Counted from the stretch's first letter, positions 23,433 through 34,984 are shown. The stretch: 64,000 nucleotides of DNA from Lycorma delicatula (GCF_047948215.1 NC_134456.1:85698515-85762514); one strand, 5' to 3'. The notes: generated by a model from the sequence alone, not told the origin. Made by a program: numbers and translations.

Positions 23433-23814
23433 TAAAATGGGTAGGCGCCCCCCGTCTACATACTAAAATATATGACTTGTCAGTAAATTAAAATTTATTC
23501 CGTCAAGGGCAGCAATTTGCTGCCACGCCTAGGTCCCTAGGTAGCTGAATGTTTGTTAGTATTACTTTCGTTTAATGTTACTAGTTTTAGATTTGCCAAA
23601 TTTAATTAGATTTACCCGTTTCTAAGAAATAATTTTTTTTGTTGAAAATTCAAAAATGGCGTCCAGAAGGAAAACAAGGCAGACTGCCTTGCTTGGTCTG
23701 CTTTGCTTCTTTTTTTAAGTCTATGAACTTATGTCGATATGAACGTTTTTGCTCATTTGGTATACAAAATTAGTACCCGAAGTTTGGGAAATACGTTCCG
23801 GAATACCTAGTATA

Positions 23815-24394
23815 ATAAAGATGAAAACATTAATATGTTCTATCACATAACTTTTATTTATGTTTTTACGAAGCAACCTCATTCAACGGCAACACATAAG
23901 TCCTGTTTTTATTCTACTTTTTGATCTTTGCTATGTTTGTAAATTATGGGATTGCGACCTAACCTGTTTGAAATTTTATAATAAATTTCCTTGCTATTAG
24001 AGGTAATTAAGCGTATGAAAAGATTTCTCATAAAACTTCCCTTTTCTACAGTTAGGTTACAATTTTTCTTAGACGCGAGGATGGAATGAAAACTAGTAGT
24101 GGAGGGTGATTTTCTAGAGTCAAACCACTAGTAAATGCTCTCTCTCTCTCCCTTTCCGTCTGAACAACCTATTGTGATATCACTAACAATTGTAGTCTGC
24201 CTCTCAGAATGTGCATAAAATTATTTACTCTTTCAAGTTTACTCCACCTAAAACTTAATATTTATATCTTAAATCTGTTTACTTCTACGCAACATTGTCT
24301 TTTTCGTCAGTACGGTATTAAACACTTTATCTTAATTTAATTTTTTTGTAAAATTATATTTTTTTCAACGAACATTTTATTATTAAAAAAAAGT
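23815..24394. other. AT-rich DNA, no gene seen
   Basis: Only a CT-rich tract near 24135-24160 stands out. Confidence 0.55.
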
Positions 24395-25350
24395 CTGATG
24401 TGGACACCACATGACTTCCCTGTACGCCTATTAAATTACAGATACAAATTTTTGATGCACTTCATTGAAACTTATTTCATTTGAAAGTAAGATATGATTC
24501 TCCAATTCTTTAATAAACTGGACAGTTACACAACTGCATTGTGGTGGAAACCACACCGCATCAAATTTTTTTGTGGTGTCCGTATTGGCATTTTATATTG
24601 GTTTATACATTAATTTTGTTTCATGTCGCTGAAGAAGTAAGATCGTGTCGGAACCGTAACCACACACATATCGGTTCGAATCCGATTTCATATACATATA
24701 TTTTTTTTTATTCTTTTTAATTTGAATATATTGATTTATTCATAATTATTAACCACCGTAAAAAAAAATTAAATTAAAATAAAAAGTACATAAAATTTTA
24801 TTTCACAAATAACTTCTGACTTTTTTTTAATCATAGGTTAATAATTATTTATTAATAAATCAATATATTTAAATTAAAAAAAAAAAAGTTAAAAAAAGGA
24901 AATTAAGTCGGATTCGAACCGATGTGCCTTCCCCTTGAAAGATACAAATATTTCATTAATTAACTTTTTTGGGGTATAACTCTGGAACAAATGAAAATAA
25001 GTACCACTTATGATATATCGTTGAAAAGCTCTCAATGAGGTCTTATTACTACAGTTAAGATAAAACCCAAAATCCATTTTCTTTTTATTTTGGGCTTTTT
25101 TGGACACTTTTGATCTAGTCGATTGCAATCAAAAGGGGAGGTGCCTAACTAGAAGTTACAACAGTCCAAAATTTCAACATTCTACGGCTAATCGTTTTTG
25201 AGTTACGCGAGATACATACGTACGTACCCACAGATGTCACGCCGAAACTAGTCAAAATGGATTTAGGGATGGTCAAAATGGATATTTCCGATCTGAAAAC
25301 CGGAGTTTTCGCGATTACAATCCTTCCTTTCGTTCTTACAAGGAAGTAAA
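24395..25350 (+). mobile_element. MITE-1, copy 2, with inverted internal duplication
   Basis: This shares the MITE-1 start (GATGTGGACACCACATGACT), body and end (CTTACAAGGAAGTAAAA). Relative to copy 1 it carries about 320 extra bases at 24457-24780. The latter part of that insert, CGGTTCGAATCCGATTTCAT and ATATTGATTTATTCATAATT, is the inverse of the copy's own central segment at about 24840-24925, so the region can fold back on itself. Confidence 0.7.
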
Positions 25351-25649
25351 AACACAAAAAATGAGGAATAAAATGATTCATGAATCAGTAATATCTGATG
25401 ATCCAGAAAAGAATACTTACAATATAATTAATAATGGAAGATTAAATTGTAACGCTAATCTTTCATAAAAGTTCACCTTTACCAATTCCGTTTTGTTCGT
25501 AAAGTTTCACTTTGTTATTTAAATTTGATTGTTCTGCTCAATTTACTTAAAAGAAGAAATGTCTGGAGTTTATCAAAACTACTACTACGGTTAACTACGT
25601 TTTACGAGATTGTTTAAATTATCAGTAAACAATAAAAATATTAATTTTG
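25351..25649. other. AT-rich spacer
   Basis: No supported feature. Confidence 0.5.
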
Positions 25650-26045
25650 TTGTTTTTTTTTTGTTTTTTTTTGTGTAGGGAAGTGGAAATGCATTTTGTA
25701 TTTACGCACGGAGTGTCGGACTCCCACTAATGGTATTGTCCAATCACATCAGCAGACTACCGACTAAAACCACACCTCTTTCTACCAGGACTCGACCCGA
25801 AACCGTTTAATATATTAATTCCGGCCGACTCTTTCTATACCAGACTGAGAAGGCACTGCCTCATTTTCAGGGCTATCCAGGTCACCCTTCTTGGTCATGA
25901 TAATGCTGCCGACGAATCTGGCTACACTCTTCCAGCTACTCAGTTTACGGAGCATCATCGCAACCACGTTGTGGGAGCTCAGTGTTTCGAGATTCGCCTC
26001 TAGAGTCCCTCGATTTACCGCCGACCGAACACATTTGAAAAAATA
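25650..26045 (-). pseudogene. LINE 3' end with C-terminal coding remnant
   Basis: On the minus strand, 25825-26040 stays open and includes LEANLETLSSHNVVAMMLRK, then SWKSVARFVGSIIMTKKGD. This resembles the extreme C-terminus of R1-type LINE ORF2 proteins, where a TPENIV..ML...W..V segment precedes the stop. A roughly 150 base 3' untranslated region follows. A poly-T run at 25650-25672 represents the poly-A tail. Only the last part of the element is present. Confidence 0.5.
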
Positions 26046-26384
26046 ATAATAATGCCAAAAAACAGATTTATTTGATAAAAAAGGTAAGTTTAGGAATGAA
26101 TTATGCAACTATAATGCCAGTTGAAAATAGTACATCTTTCTCCTGTTGATTGAAGAAGTAAACTTTTCCCATTGAGTGAAGAAGTAAATTTTATTCCTAT
26201 TGATTATTCACGACGTATCGTTTCTAACATGAAGTTTTCATTATATTATTACTTAATACAACTTACACAGCCTTCTTATGGCTAAAATACAAGTAGAAAA
26301 CGAAAGTACACTAGTACTTGAAGTTGCAATTGTCAAAACCTTTTTTTCTTAGAGTAATTGAATAGCTGTTCAATTAAGGAAGAT
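26046..26384. other. spacer, nothing recognised
   Basis: AT-rich with no supported feature. Confidence 0.5.
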
Positions 26385-27352
26385 TTTTTTTTTTTTTTTT
26401 TTTTGTCTTCAGTCACTTGACTGGTTTGATGCAGCTCTCCAAGATTCCCTATCTAGTGCTAGTCGTTTCATTTCAGTATACCCTCTACATCCTACATCCC
26501 TAACAATTTGTTTTACATATTCCAAACGTGGCCTGCCTACACAATTTTTCCCTTCTACCTGTCCTTCCAAAATTAAAGCGACTATTCCAGGATGCCTTAG
26601 TATGTGGCCTATAAGTCTGTCTCTTCTTTTAACTATATTTTTCCAGATGGTTCTTTCTTCATCTATTTGCCGCAATACCTCCTCATTTGTCACTTTATCC
26701 ACCCATCTGATTTTTAACATTCTCCTATAGCACCACATTTCAAAAGCTTCTAACCTTTTCTTCTCAGATACTCCGATTGTCCAAGTTTCACTTCCATATA
26801 AAGCGACACTCCAAACATACACTTTCAAAAATCTTTTCCTGACATTTAAATTAATTTTTGATGTAAACAGCTTATATTTCTTACTGAAGGCTCGTTTAGC
26901 TTGTGCTATTCGGCATTTTATATCGCTCCTGCTTCGTCCATCTTTAGTAATTCTACTTCCCAAATAACAAAATTCTTCTACCTCCATAATCTTTTCTCCT
27001 CCTATTTTCACATTCAGTGGTCCATCTTTGTTATTTCTACTACATTTCATTACTTTTGTTTTGTTCTTGTTTATTTTCATGCAATAGTTCTTGCGTAGGA
27101 CTTCATCTATGCCGTTCATTGTTTCTTCTAAATCCTTTTTATTCTCGGCTAGAATTACTATATCATCAGCAAATCGTAGCATCTTTATCTTTTCACCTTG
27201 TACTGTTACTCCGAATCTAAATTGTTCTTTAACATCATTAACTGCTAGTTCCATGTAAAGATTAAAAAGTAACGGAGATAGAGAACATCCTTGTCGGACT
27301 CCCTTTCTTATTATGGCTTCTTTCTTATGTTCTTCAATTGCTACTGTTGGAA
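26385..27352 (-). mobile_element. LINE-J, 5'-truncated insertion
   Basis: A minus-strand LINE fragment ends in poly-A (poly-T at 26385-26403). Just inside is the tail motif TCACTTGACTGGTTTGATGC, shared with 28260-28300 and 38355-38385. GGAAGAT at 26378-26384 and 27349-27355 may be a short target duplication. Confidence 0.85.
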
Positions 27353-27370
27353 GATAGGATGAAGGAAGAT
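26409..27370 (-). pseudogene. LINE-J reverse transcriptase, C-terminal part
   Basis: A 281-codon open frame at 26409-27254 is preceded in frame by more coding sequence. Reverse transcriptase motif B is in GVRQGCSLSPLLFNLY at about 27260-27305, and motif C is in MLRFADDIVILAEN. Motif D/E follows as EFCYLGSRITKDGR. The thumb and C-terminal part have YVWSVALYGSETWT, EAFEMWCYRRMLKI, IGHILRHPG and GRPRLEYVKQIVRDVG. No RNase H domain follows. The family is very common in insect genomes. The clade (RTE-, CR1- or Jockey-like) cannot be settled here. The endonuclease and motifs 0 to A are missing through 5' truncation, so it is dead although the remaining frame is intact. Confidence 0.88.
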
Positions 27371-27556
27371 AGAATGAAGATATCGACTATATATATTATT
27401 TGCGTTTCAGAAGGCTTATGTTTATATAAACTTGAACATTTGGTTCACTGAAGAAGGCGAGGGAAAACTTTCTTAATTCTCACTTTTTTAGTAAGCTTAG
27501 CATGGGATGTTATTTATTCTTGGAAATAGTTATCCTACTAAAGGCACGTTACTTAG
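27371..27556. other. spacer, nothing recognised
   Basis: No supported feature. Confidence 0.5.
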
Positions 27557-27744
27557 ATACGGATATGAATACTAGATCGCAGTTAGCGATGTTCTTCGGT
27601 GGTTGGGTTTCAATTAACCACACACCTCAGTAATAGTCGACCTGAGATTGTACAAGACAATACTTTATTTACATTCATTTACGTATCATCCTAATTCAGC
27701 CTCTGAAGTAATACTTTACGGTGTTTCCCGAGGCTAAACAGAAA
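27557..27744 (+). mobile_element. SINE-A, 5'-truncated
   Basis: The plus-strand copy starts ATACGGATATGAATACTAGA and ends CGAGGCTAAACAGAAA. The central ATTAACCACACACCTCAG and CCTCTGAAGTAATAC segments are clear. Confidence 0.88.
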
Positions 27745-27904
27745 TTATGTTATGCCACTCAATTATATCTTTATCATAAATTTTGTCAAAGTAACTTATT
27801 TACATTTAGTTTTTATTCAGTACTTTAAATGTAAATGTAAATAAGTTACTTTGACAAAATTTATGATAAAGATATAATTGAGTGTCATAACATAATTTCT
27901 GTTT
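27736..27904. repeat. near-perfect palindrome with overlapping direct repeat
   Basis: Two arms of about 72 bases, 27736-27807 and 27832-27904, are inverse copies with one visible mismatch, separated by a 24-base loop. The outer arm ends include the AAACAGAAATT tail of the SINE. In addition, TTACATTTAGTTTTTATTCA with following GTACTTTA occurs as a direct repeat at 27799-27826 and 27905-27932. Confidence 0.92.
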
Positions 27905-27935
27905 TTACATTTAGTTTTTATTCAGTACTTTACCC

Positions 27936-28312
27936 CGCCTATGAATCATGAGACCTTGCCGTTGGTGAGGGAGCTTGAGTGCTCAGGGATACAGAGTAGC
28001 TGGACCGAAGGTGCAACCATATCAGAGAGGTATCTGTTGAGAGCCAGACTAAGGAATGATTCCTGAAAGAGGGCAGCAGCTCTTTCAGTAGCTGTTAGGG
28101 GCGTGAGTCACAATGACTTAAACGGCCATATCAACATCACTCAGTCCTCTGTACTGCGCAGCTGAAAGCAATGGAAAACTACAGCTGTTTTTTTTTCCAA
28201 GAAAATGTGGCTCTCTGCATTTTCACACAACAAACGACTAGCACTAGATAGGGAATCTTGGAGAGCTGCATCAAACCAGTCAAATGACTAAAGACAACAA
28301 AAAAAAAAATCA
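27936..28312 (+). mobile_element. non-autonomous LINE-J derivative (5' leader joined to 3' end)
   Basis: The first part, CCGCCTATGAATCATGAGAC to about 28190, is a leader sequence typical of a widespread arthropod LINE. The end, CTAGATAGGGAATCTTGGAG then CATCAAACCAGTCAAATGAC and poly-A, is the 3' terminus also seen inverted at 26404-26460. The coding body is absent. TCAGTACT at 27923-27930 and 28311-28318 is a likely target duplication. Confidence 0.75.
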
Positions 28313-28318
28313 GTACTA

Positions 28319-29084
28319 AAAAAAAATTATTATTTTTTTTTTTAACAGTTATTCAACTTTCTAAAATAGAGAGAATATCTTATACTATAGCCTATTAGTG
28401 TACCAAACATAATAACAAAACTAATATACCAAACATTTTTGTCAGTGGAGAAGAACGTTTGAAGTTTGTAAAAGATTAAACTATTAGGTCAGGTCAGTAT
28501 AATATTTTTAAGTATGAGTTTGTCTCTCTATTATAGGAGTTATTAACAATAAAATAACTCGTGTTTTATTAGAAAATAGATAATTTTATTACAAAAATAA
28601 ATATATCTTTTACTTTTCGACCAAAAAAAAAGATATTACAATCTGGTATTGCTAAGTAAAATTAAATATGAACAGTATTTATTATTTGTACAAATAATCA
28701 TCACGAAGAAAGTTAATATTTACACGTATAAATTAATCAAACAAAAGCTTTTTAATCCTTCTTTTATTTATTTAACATATAAAAATTTACAAAGGATTGG
28801 CACTAAATAAAACACAAAGGAAAAAATACGCCGCTATGATTTTATTTACTATAAAAAAGTCTTTTGTTATATTTGCAGCGATAGAACATGATTATTTTTT
28901 TAAAAAATATTATTTATTATGTTAAAATGATAATTTACAGTATTATTTCACTTAGTAAAACTGTTTTGGGTAAATTATTGATATAAATTTTTCTCATGTA
29001 TGTTATCAGAATATTTTTTATATGGTATCAAACATAATTTCTCTAATACCATTTTAAATCCATATTAATAATATAGGAAGAAAA
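28319..29084. other. AT-rich DNA, no gene seen
   Basis: No supported feature. Confidence 0.55.
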
Positions 29085-29283
29085 ACCCGACGGGTTAGAC
29101 TAGTGATTAACCTCGTCGCCAGTCTTTGGCGCTACTGGGAACGTCTCGGCTTTTCATCCGGAGGTCCCGGGTTCAAATCCCGGTCAGTCATGGCATTCTC
29201 ACCCCCTACAAAATTGCCATTTCATCTCATTGTCCACTGAAGCAATACCTAACCGTGGTCTCACAAGCTAAAAAACTATATGT
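29085..29283 (+). mobile_element. SINE-B, tRNA-derived
   Basis: A second SINE family: ACCCGACGGGTTAGACTAGT (A-box region, TTAGACTAGTGATTAA) and a strong B box, CCCGGGTTCAAATCCCGG. A body follows with GTCATGGCATTCTCACC and CACTGAAGCAATACCTAACC. It is not a functional tRNA gene, because no acceptor stem closes around the boxes. Confidence 0.78.
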
Positions 29284-29590
29284 TTCAACTCGTTATCCCA
29301 AAATTAGCTGATTTTCGAAGTCGAGAGTTCTAAGGTTCGAGTTCTCGTAAAGGCAGTTGATTTTATATGGATTCGAATGCTACACTGTGGATACCGGTGT
29401 TCTTTGATGGTTGGGTTTCAATTAATCACACATCGACCCGAGTCTGTTGCAGATTACATGTTTACCAGTGAGTTACACTTATATTGCACTACGTATATAG
29501 CTACGTCATGCCTGGCAAGCCGGTAGCGAGATTGCAGTTGCTGATTCAGACACGGCAGTAACTGGAAAACCGGTTGGAGAAAACAAAAAA
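29284..29590 (+). mobile_element. SINE-A head joined to an unrelated tail
   Basis: From about 29300 the sequence follows SINE-A: TTCGAAGTCGAGAGTTCTAA, GGATACCGGTGTTCTTTGAT, TTTCAATTAATCACACATCG. At about 29440 it leaves the family and ends in a different sequence (CATGCCTGGCAAGCCGGTAG, GGAAAACCGGTTGGAG) with poly-A at 29585. It begins directly at the end of SINE-B. Confidence 0.7.
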
Positions 29591-29908
29591 AAAACTAATA
29601 TAAAAAGAGTTTTTGCAAATTTTCTGAATGTCGGAAAAATATAATTTTACATTTTAATTTGTATTATTATAAATCATATAATTTTATTTGTGCAGGACAT
29701 TTATTACATAACTCTTTTTTCGTAACATTAGGCTCATTCAGAAAATGAGTATTCTGCAATACAGCGGGTACTATTTTCGTTAAAAGCAAAAATTCTTTCC
29801 ACAAATAAAATTTAAATTCCAAACAATAATTCTATAAAAATATTTAGCTTACTTATAAATATTTCTAACTGTACATAGTATAAAAAAAAAATTATACTTG
29901 TAGTAATA

Positions 29909-30192
29909 CCTTTCTTTCTTTTTCTGTTTAGCTTCCGGAAATACCGTTCAGGTATTACTTCAGAGGATGAATGAGTGTAAATGAAGGGTAGTTTGTACGG
30001 TCTCAGTTCGACCATTCCTGAGATATGTAGTTAATTGAAACCCAACCACCAGATAACACTGGTATCCACGATCTAGGACTCAAATCCGTATAAAAGTAAG
30101 TGTCTTTACTGGGACTTGAACGCTGGAACTCTCCTTCCAAATCAGCAGCTGATTTGTGAAGACGCGTTCACCACTAGACCAACCCGGTGGGT
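29909..30192 (-). mobile_element. SINE-A, full-length, 17 bp target duplication
   Basis: This complete minus-strand copy runs from the inverse tail to the inverse head (CCACTAGACCAACCCGGTGG). The B box reads GGGACTTGAACGC on the plus strand. The flanks TTATACTTGTAGTAATA (29892-29908) and TTATACTTGTATTAATA (30193-30209) differ at one base, so the insertion is fairly old. Confidence 0.93.
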
Positions 30193-30209
30193 TTATACTT
30201 GTATTAATA

Positions 30210-31529
30210 GATTATTATTACACTTCCCTTCATCAAGCGAGTCATAAAACGAATAAAGGTTATCAAAATATTTCATTTGAGTTATATATATCTATATTAA
30301 ATATTAGGTCTATACCCTACAGCATTGATTCTCAGACTTTTTCACCCACTGCCCACATTGAGAATCAAAACTTTTCTAGCGCTCCCGAAATGTTTCAGTT
30401 TACCATCTCTTAAAAATAATAATTGCAATAGCTGTTTTTAAACGAGGCATATACTACTTCTGAGCTGAAACTTAAATTTTACTTTACATTTTAATTTGAA
30501 ATAACAGGAAAACATCATTTTTGCCTTATTTTTAAAACAGCCATCGCATTTCTAGACTGCCTGAATGCCCCCAGTTTTCTGTGGGCCTTCTACCGCCTCC
30601 TCCTGAAAGCCTTCAGCGCCCACAAGAGGGCGTTATCGCTTACTTTGGGAACGAATACCCTACAGATTATAATAATTTGACCAGCTTAGTCAAATAGTGG
30701 AACAGCTTAGTCATTTTATACGTATTCATCATAGTAATTGTCATCGCATTATTGACTTATAATCAATACTAATGTTTACTTTTCATTTTCAGTAAACAGA
30801 TTTACTTCGATTCTCGGCGTTTCCCGGTTCGAATGGTAAATGCATCGGCCCATATGTTGGCGCAGGAACTAGAATTTTGCATGCACTGGCCTCTGTTTAT
30901 TAATTAAACTAAAAACAGTGTCATTTTCTATATGTTTTTTGTGGTATGGTAATATATAAAAACAGGTTTCATAAACTTGCTGTAGCGTATGTAAGTGTTG
31001 AGTTTTATTCTAAATTATATTTTAATGATGTGATCTAGGCCTACTTCCTGTTGTATAGCAACTAATAATAGTAGAATCATTAATGAATCGTACATGACTA
31101 TTGCTATTTATGGACTGTTGTAAACACAACACGCAATTCTAAGAATTTCATTTCTAATTTTTAATATACTCTAATCATTGCGCTGTGAAGAATTATGTCA
31201 CACATCGCTTGTAATTATGTTATAAGAGTGTGGTTATTATAGAAACATTTATTACGGTATATATTTTACCTAATGAAGTGAATAGCTGTTAATGATTTAT
31301 TTTTACTATTTGTTGTTTTCATTTAAGGCTTAGTCATAAATTCAATCACGTAAATTTTTAATATTTTAATACAGTTATTTTCTTTTAAAATTCCCAAGTT
31401 AAGAGGAAAGATACAGTAGTTCATAGTCAGACTAAGGAAATTGTATTCAATGTTTATAATATCTTTTAACAAAACAATGCCGGAACCGGAATAGGAGGAA
31501 AACTTAAGTGCTGAATACGGTTTTTTCAA
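30210..31529. other. AT-rich DNA, no gene seen
   Basis: A GC-richer patch at 30540-30660 has no recognisable coding content. No repeat shared within the window was noticed. Confidence 0.55.
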
Positions 31530-32720
31530 GCGACAGAAGTATCAAAACGAACGGTTCAAAGAATTGTAGCAGAAGGGAAATCAAATGAATCTGAGAAACC
31601 ATCCGTGTTCATTTCGCCAAGAAAACGAGTAAATCGCCCCAGTGCTGTGTGCAATTTAGATTCATTTGACACAAGTTACTTTGAGACGTTTAATAAATAA
31701 ATTTTATATAATCGAAAAATGCGTTCCTTTTGTGAAGAGAATTATGCAAAAAGCCCGCGAAAATGAAATTAATTTCAAAGGGATTGAAAGATCTTTAAGG
31801 AGAATATTACGTAAAATAGAATTTAGATGGGAAAAAACAGAAGACAACCGGAAATACTGATAGAACGGTATGAAATTAAAATGCAAAGAATTTATACGAC
31901 AAATTTCCCTGTTTCGCGAAGAAGGAAGATTATATACAAGATGTAATCTACATTCACAGTTGTCATGCGACACCAAAATCGTGGTTAAACACAAAAAACT
32001 TCATGAGGGACTGAAAACACCAGTATCCAAGGGATCACTATTAATAATTATTCAGGCTATAATAAAGGATTCATTAACAATGCTTTACTTACGTATGAGT
32101 CAAACAAGAAAGGAGATAGTCACAAATCGATGGATTCCGAAAAGTGTATGAAATGGTTACGGCAGAAGTGTATTCTTAACTTGCCAATTCGGTCGGTCAT
32201 AGATAAATCATCGTATATGTTGATGTATAACATTATGAATTTACATAACATATGATAAAATGGTTAGCCGAACAACTAATTAACTGTTTTCCTGCTATGG
32301 TGAATACGGAATTATAGATATTATAAAATTACACAACAAAATGAAAAGAAATTTCTAATAGATGACATTTTCGAAAATTATGATCACACAGTTCTACGAT
32401 TGCCACTTTATCACCCAGTCTTAAATGCCATTAAAATGATTTCAAATCAAGGGAAAGGGCAAGTAGTTAAATGAAATACAACTTTTAACATGTCGGACGT
32501 TCTTAAGTTAGCTGAAGAGGAATTTCATAATGTGTCTGAAGCTGAGTGGAGCAATGTCTGCAAGCATGTTGTCACCGTTAAAAAAAATCATTGAAAATTA
32601 ACATTTATATGATGTGCACATCGACAATTTTGTAATAAATGTGAATTCACAATCGCACACGAGTTCTTCAGAATCTACAGACGACAGCGACTTCGAAATT
32701 TGTGAGCTACAGTAATAAAG
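31530..32720 (+). pseudogene. Tc1-like DDE transposase relic
   Basis: A heavily decayed gene of a DDE transposase family common in insects is readable in pieces. The N-terminal helix-turn-helix is around 31530-31860, with ERSLRRILRKIEFRWEKTED. A central core lies at 31870-32150. The C-terminal catalytic part is at about 32360-32700: DDIFENYDHTVLRLPLYHPV followed by LNAIKMISNQGKGQVVK, then LAEEEFHNVSEAEWSN and an acidic tail. The usual glutamate of the LNPIE-type motif is replaced. Many stops and frame changes exclude function. It belongs to the same family as the split relic at 32990-36930. Confidence 0.6.
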
Positions 32721-32989
32721 TAAGTAGAAAAAAATAATTATTTAAAAAACTTTAAAATAAAAATATTAATCGGGATACGAAACTAATTTTAATAAAATAG
32801 CATCGTATGTATTTTTGGTTATAAATATCATCTATACCAACCTGACAATATTTTCAGTCGGCCTACTACCGTGACAAATGTTTGCTGAATGCTGTTAGTT
32901 TTTTGTGCCAACTTACATGTCATTAGTTCTACAGTTATTTACTTCTGTGGGGCGTGTTAGTTACTGTTTTGTGTGTATTAACTATGTAT
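32721..32989. other. spacer between related transposon relics
   Basis: No supported feature. Confidence 0.4.
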
Positions 32990-33194
32990 GTATACTTTTT
33001 GAGTTTACTGTTACTGAATTATTTTGCAATGGCAGAATTTAAACCCATAGTTAAGAAAAAAATGTTCCGTAGTCAAGTTCGTGAAATAGTTAATAATGCA
33101 CACGATTTTATGAAGTTATGAAGCTATAGTTAGAAAAATTAGAAGACAAACGTTTAATACGCATTCAAAAAGTGAAGAATGAACCCCTGCAGCT

Positions 33195-34395
33195 TTATTG
33201 GTTTGCTTGGCATTTCTCCCGCCACCATCCCATTCGGTCGCTCTAAAACATAAGATGGAATGTCTGTGCCATAAACGGCTACTGAGGCTCGAAACAGTTT
33301 AGCGACCAGTGTCTTAACTAGGTCCTCGATCTAACCTAAAGGAGCGAGAAGAATAAGCGTGGTATCATACACCACTCGATTGCGTGTCCCACCACCCACT
33401 TGTATATCTCTAAACTGGGTAGGCGCACCCCGTCAACTATTAAAACATATATGACTATCAATAATTAAATTTATCTCGTCAAAGACAGCAATTCGCTGCC
33501 ACGCCTAGGCTGCTAATGCCAGCAAGTACCTGTCCACCATTAAAGCGCTTGGAGCCTTAATCTGGCTGGTAGCCAGCTACGTCTCTTGGTTAGCTTCCTA
33601 CAGCAGCGCGGTAGGAGCCTTTTCCCTTAGGTAAACTACTGATGTCGGCTGAACAAAGCAACCGCATCAAGGAACTCCCACTGGGTCCGACAATGCGGCT
33701 TTCGCCACAATGACTCGCCACTTGTGAATGACCAATTTTTCCCTTGACCTCTAAGTTCCAAGACTGCCTGAGTTCTAGCCACCCCCCACAAGAGCTGGGC
33801 AGTCGAACATCATGTGTTCGTTCGACTGGAACTACTCGCAGACGCACAGCTCATCAGCTGCCAGGCGGAATCGAAACAATTATTGGTTTAAGTTTACATG
33901 GTTGGAGAGCACTCGGGTCCCCGTTGCCCTTAAAAACGAAGGAGAGGCATACCATCCCTCCATATCCTGCATAAATCTATACAAGGACCTTCCCTTAGTC
34001 TTGGCGTGTCATTCTTGCTGCCATGCCTCCATCGCGAGGCTGTAAAGCCTCCTCCGCAGGCGGGAGATGGGCAACTGTTCGAAATTTATAAGCGGTGCAT
34101 TGATAGCGCCGTTCCGCTCCAGTACAGGCACGGCTCGAAATCGCATCCCAAATACCTCGGCCTCCCTGCCTCAATTTCCACATGGCCGCCCGGACTTTCA
34201 CCACTAAATCGATTGGGAGAGCCTTTCCCGATACAATGGTATCTTCGTAGGAGGTTGTTTTAAAAACACCAGTGCACACAATTAATGCTCTGCGCTGGGC
34301 ACTCCTTAAATTTTGAATAAGTGCTCGATTTCTTTCCAACCTATGCGCCCAAACGGACGTCGCGTAAGAGGTCATACTACCCATCCAGCTTATGG
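33195..34395 (-). pseudogene. LINE-R (R1/LOA-like) 3' part, copy 3
   Basis: This is the longest copy of the family. On the minus strand, 33995-34384 is open: SYATSVWAHRLERNRALIQN and LRSAQRRALIVCTGVFKTTS. This is the post-reverse-transcriptase segment typical of R1/LOA-like ORF2 (an RSAQR...TGAFRTTS motif). Downstream, with a frame change, comes the cysteine/histidine motif around 33790-33860 (a CVCGE, EHMMFDCP equivalent). The 3' untranslated region follows to 33195. CAGCTTTATTGG at about 33190 and CAGCTTATGG at about 34387 may be its target duplication in the host transposon. Confidence 0.8.
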
Positions 34396-34984
34396 AATTT
34401 CAGGATCAGATGTTCAGAAATTCAAGAAATAAAAGCATAAATCTAAATCACAGTGGTGCTCATTCAGCACACCTAAAAAATATAAACAACGTTCGAAACA
34501 ATTTAGTGGATTAGATAGTTTCATCAAGTCGTTGTAAGAACATTTAACGAGTTTCACGCAAAACATAATGGACTGCCTGCATTAAATAAATTACTTGAAA
34601 AACTTCAAAAGAATATTCGATGTAAAGGTTCTAGAACTACACTAGTAGCTATCCTGAAAGAGTTAGGGTTTAAGTGGTGTAAAACTGATGATAATAATAG
34701 CAAACATTTTATTGAGAAAGAAAATATCCAGTGGAAGAGGATAGAATATTTAAGAAAAATGAATGGTTGCAGGAAAGAAAAGTTTTTGATTGTTTATTTG
34801 AACGAATCGTATATTTTAACCTCCCATGCGACGAAAAAATCATGATCGGTTGAAAGTGGTACAGGGATAAAAGTTCCGATTAATAAAAGTGTTCGATTTA
34901 TCATAATTCACGCTAGGAAAAAAATGGGCTTTATTCCGAACGCGTTTTTCAACGAAAACGAGTTCAAAAAGCGGTGACTATCAC

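Larger units (their letters stand above)
21935..23583 (-). mobile_element. LINE-R 3' untranslated fragment, interrupted by a mariner
   Basis: The pieces 21935-22131 and 23433-23583 are contiguous in the related copies at 10500-11350 and 33195-34395. They share CTCGCTTGCGTGTCCCA and GGGTAGGCGCCCCCCGTCTA, and GCAGCAATTTGCTGCCACGC. It is severely 5'-truncated, with no coding part left. The flanks TTTTAGATTT (about 21917 and 23587) look like its target duplication within the foldback arm. Confidence 0.75.
21139..23814. mobile_element. foldback DNA transposon with ~430 bp arms, carrying nested insertions
   Basis: The left arm spans about 21139-21560. The right arm, in inverse order, spans 21690-21930 and continues at 23590-23814 after an inserted LINE. 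Matching landmarks are GTTCATATCGACATAA, CTGGACGCCATTTT, AATAAGTCACCTTCAAAAAT, AATTATTTGTTTGATCAAA, TTGACAAACAATCGA and TTAACCCGGCAGTAC. The loop at 21561-21689 is AT-rich. No transposase is encoded by the element itself. Confidence 0.78.

Noticed and set aside
26901..27220. Plus-strand frames of 65 and 67 codons
   Set aside because: They are antisense to the LINE-J reverse transcriptase and have no merit of their own.
29085..29165. Possible tRNA gene
   Set aside because: A and B boxes are present but the acceptor stem does not close and a SINE body follows; it is the head of SINE-B.
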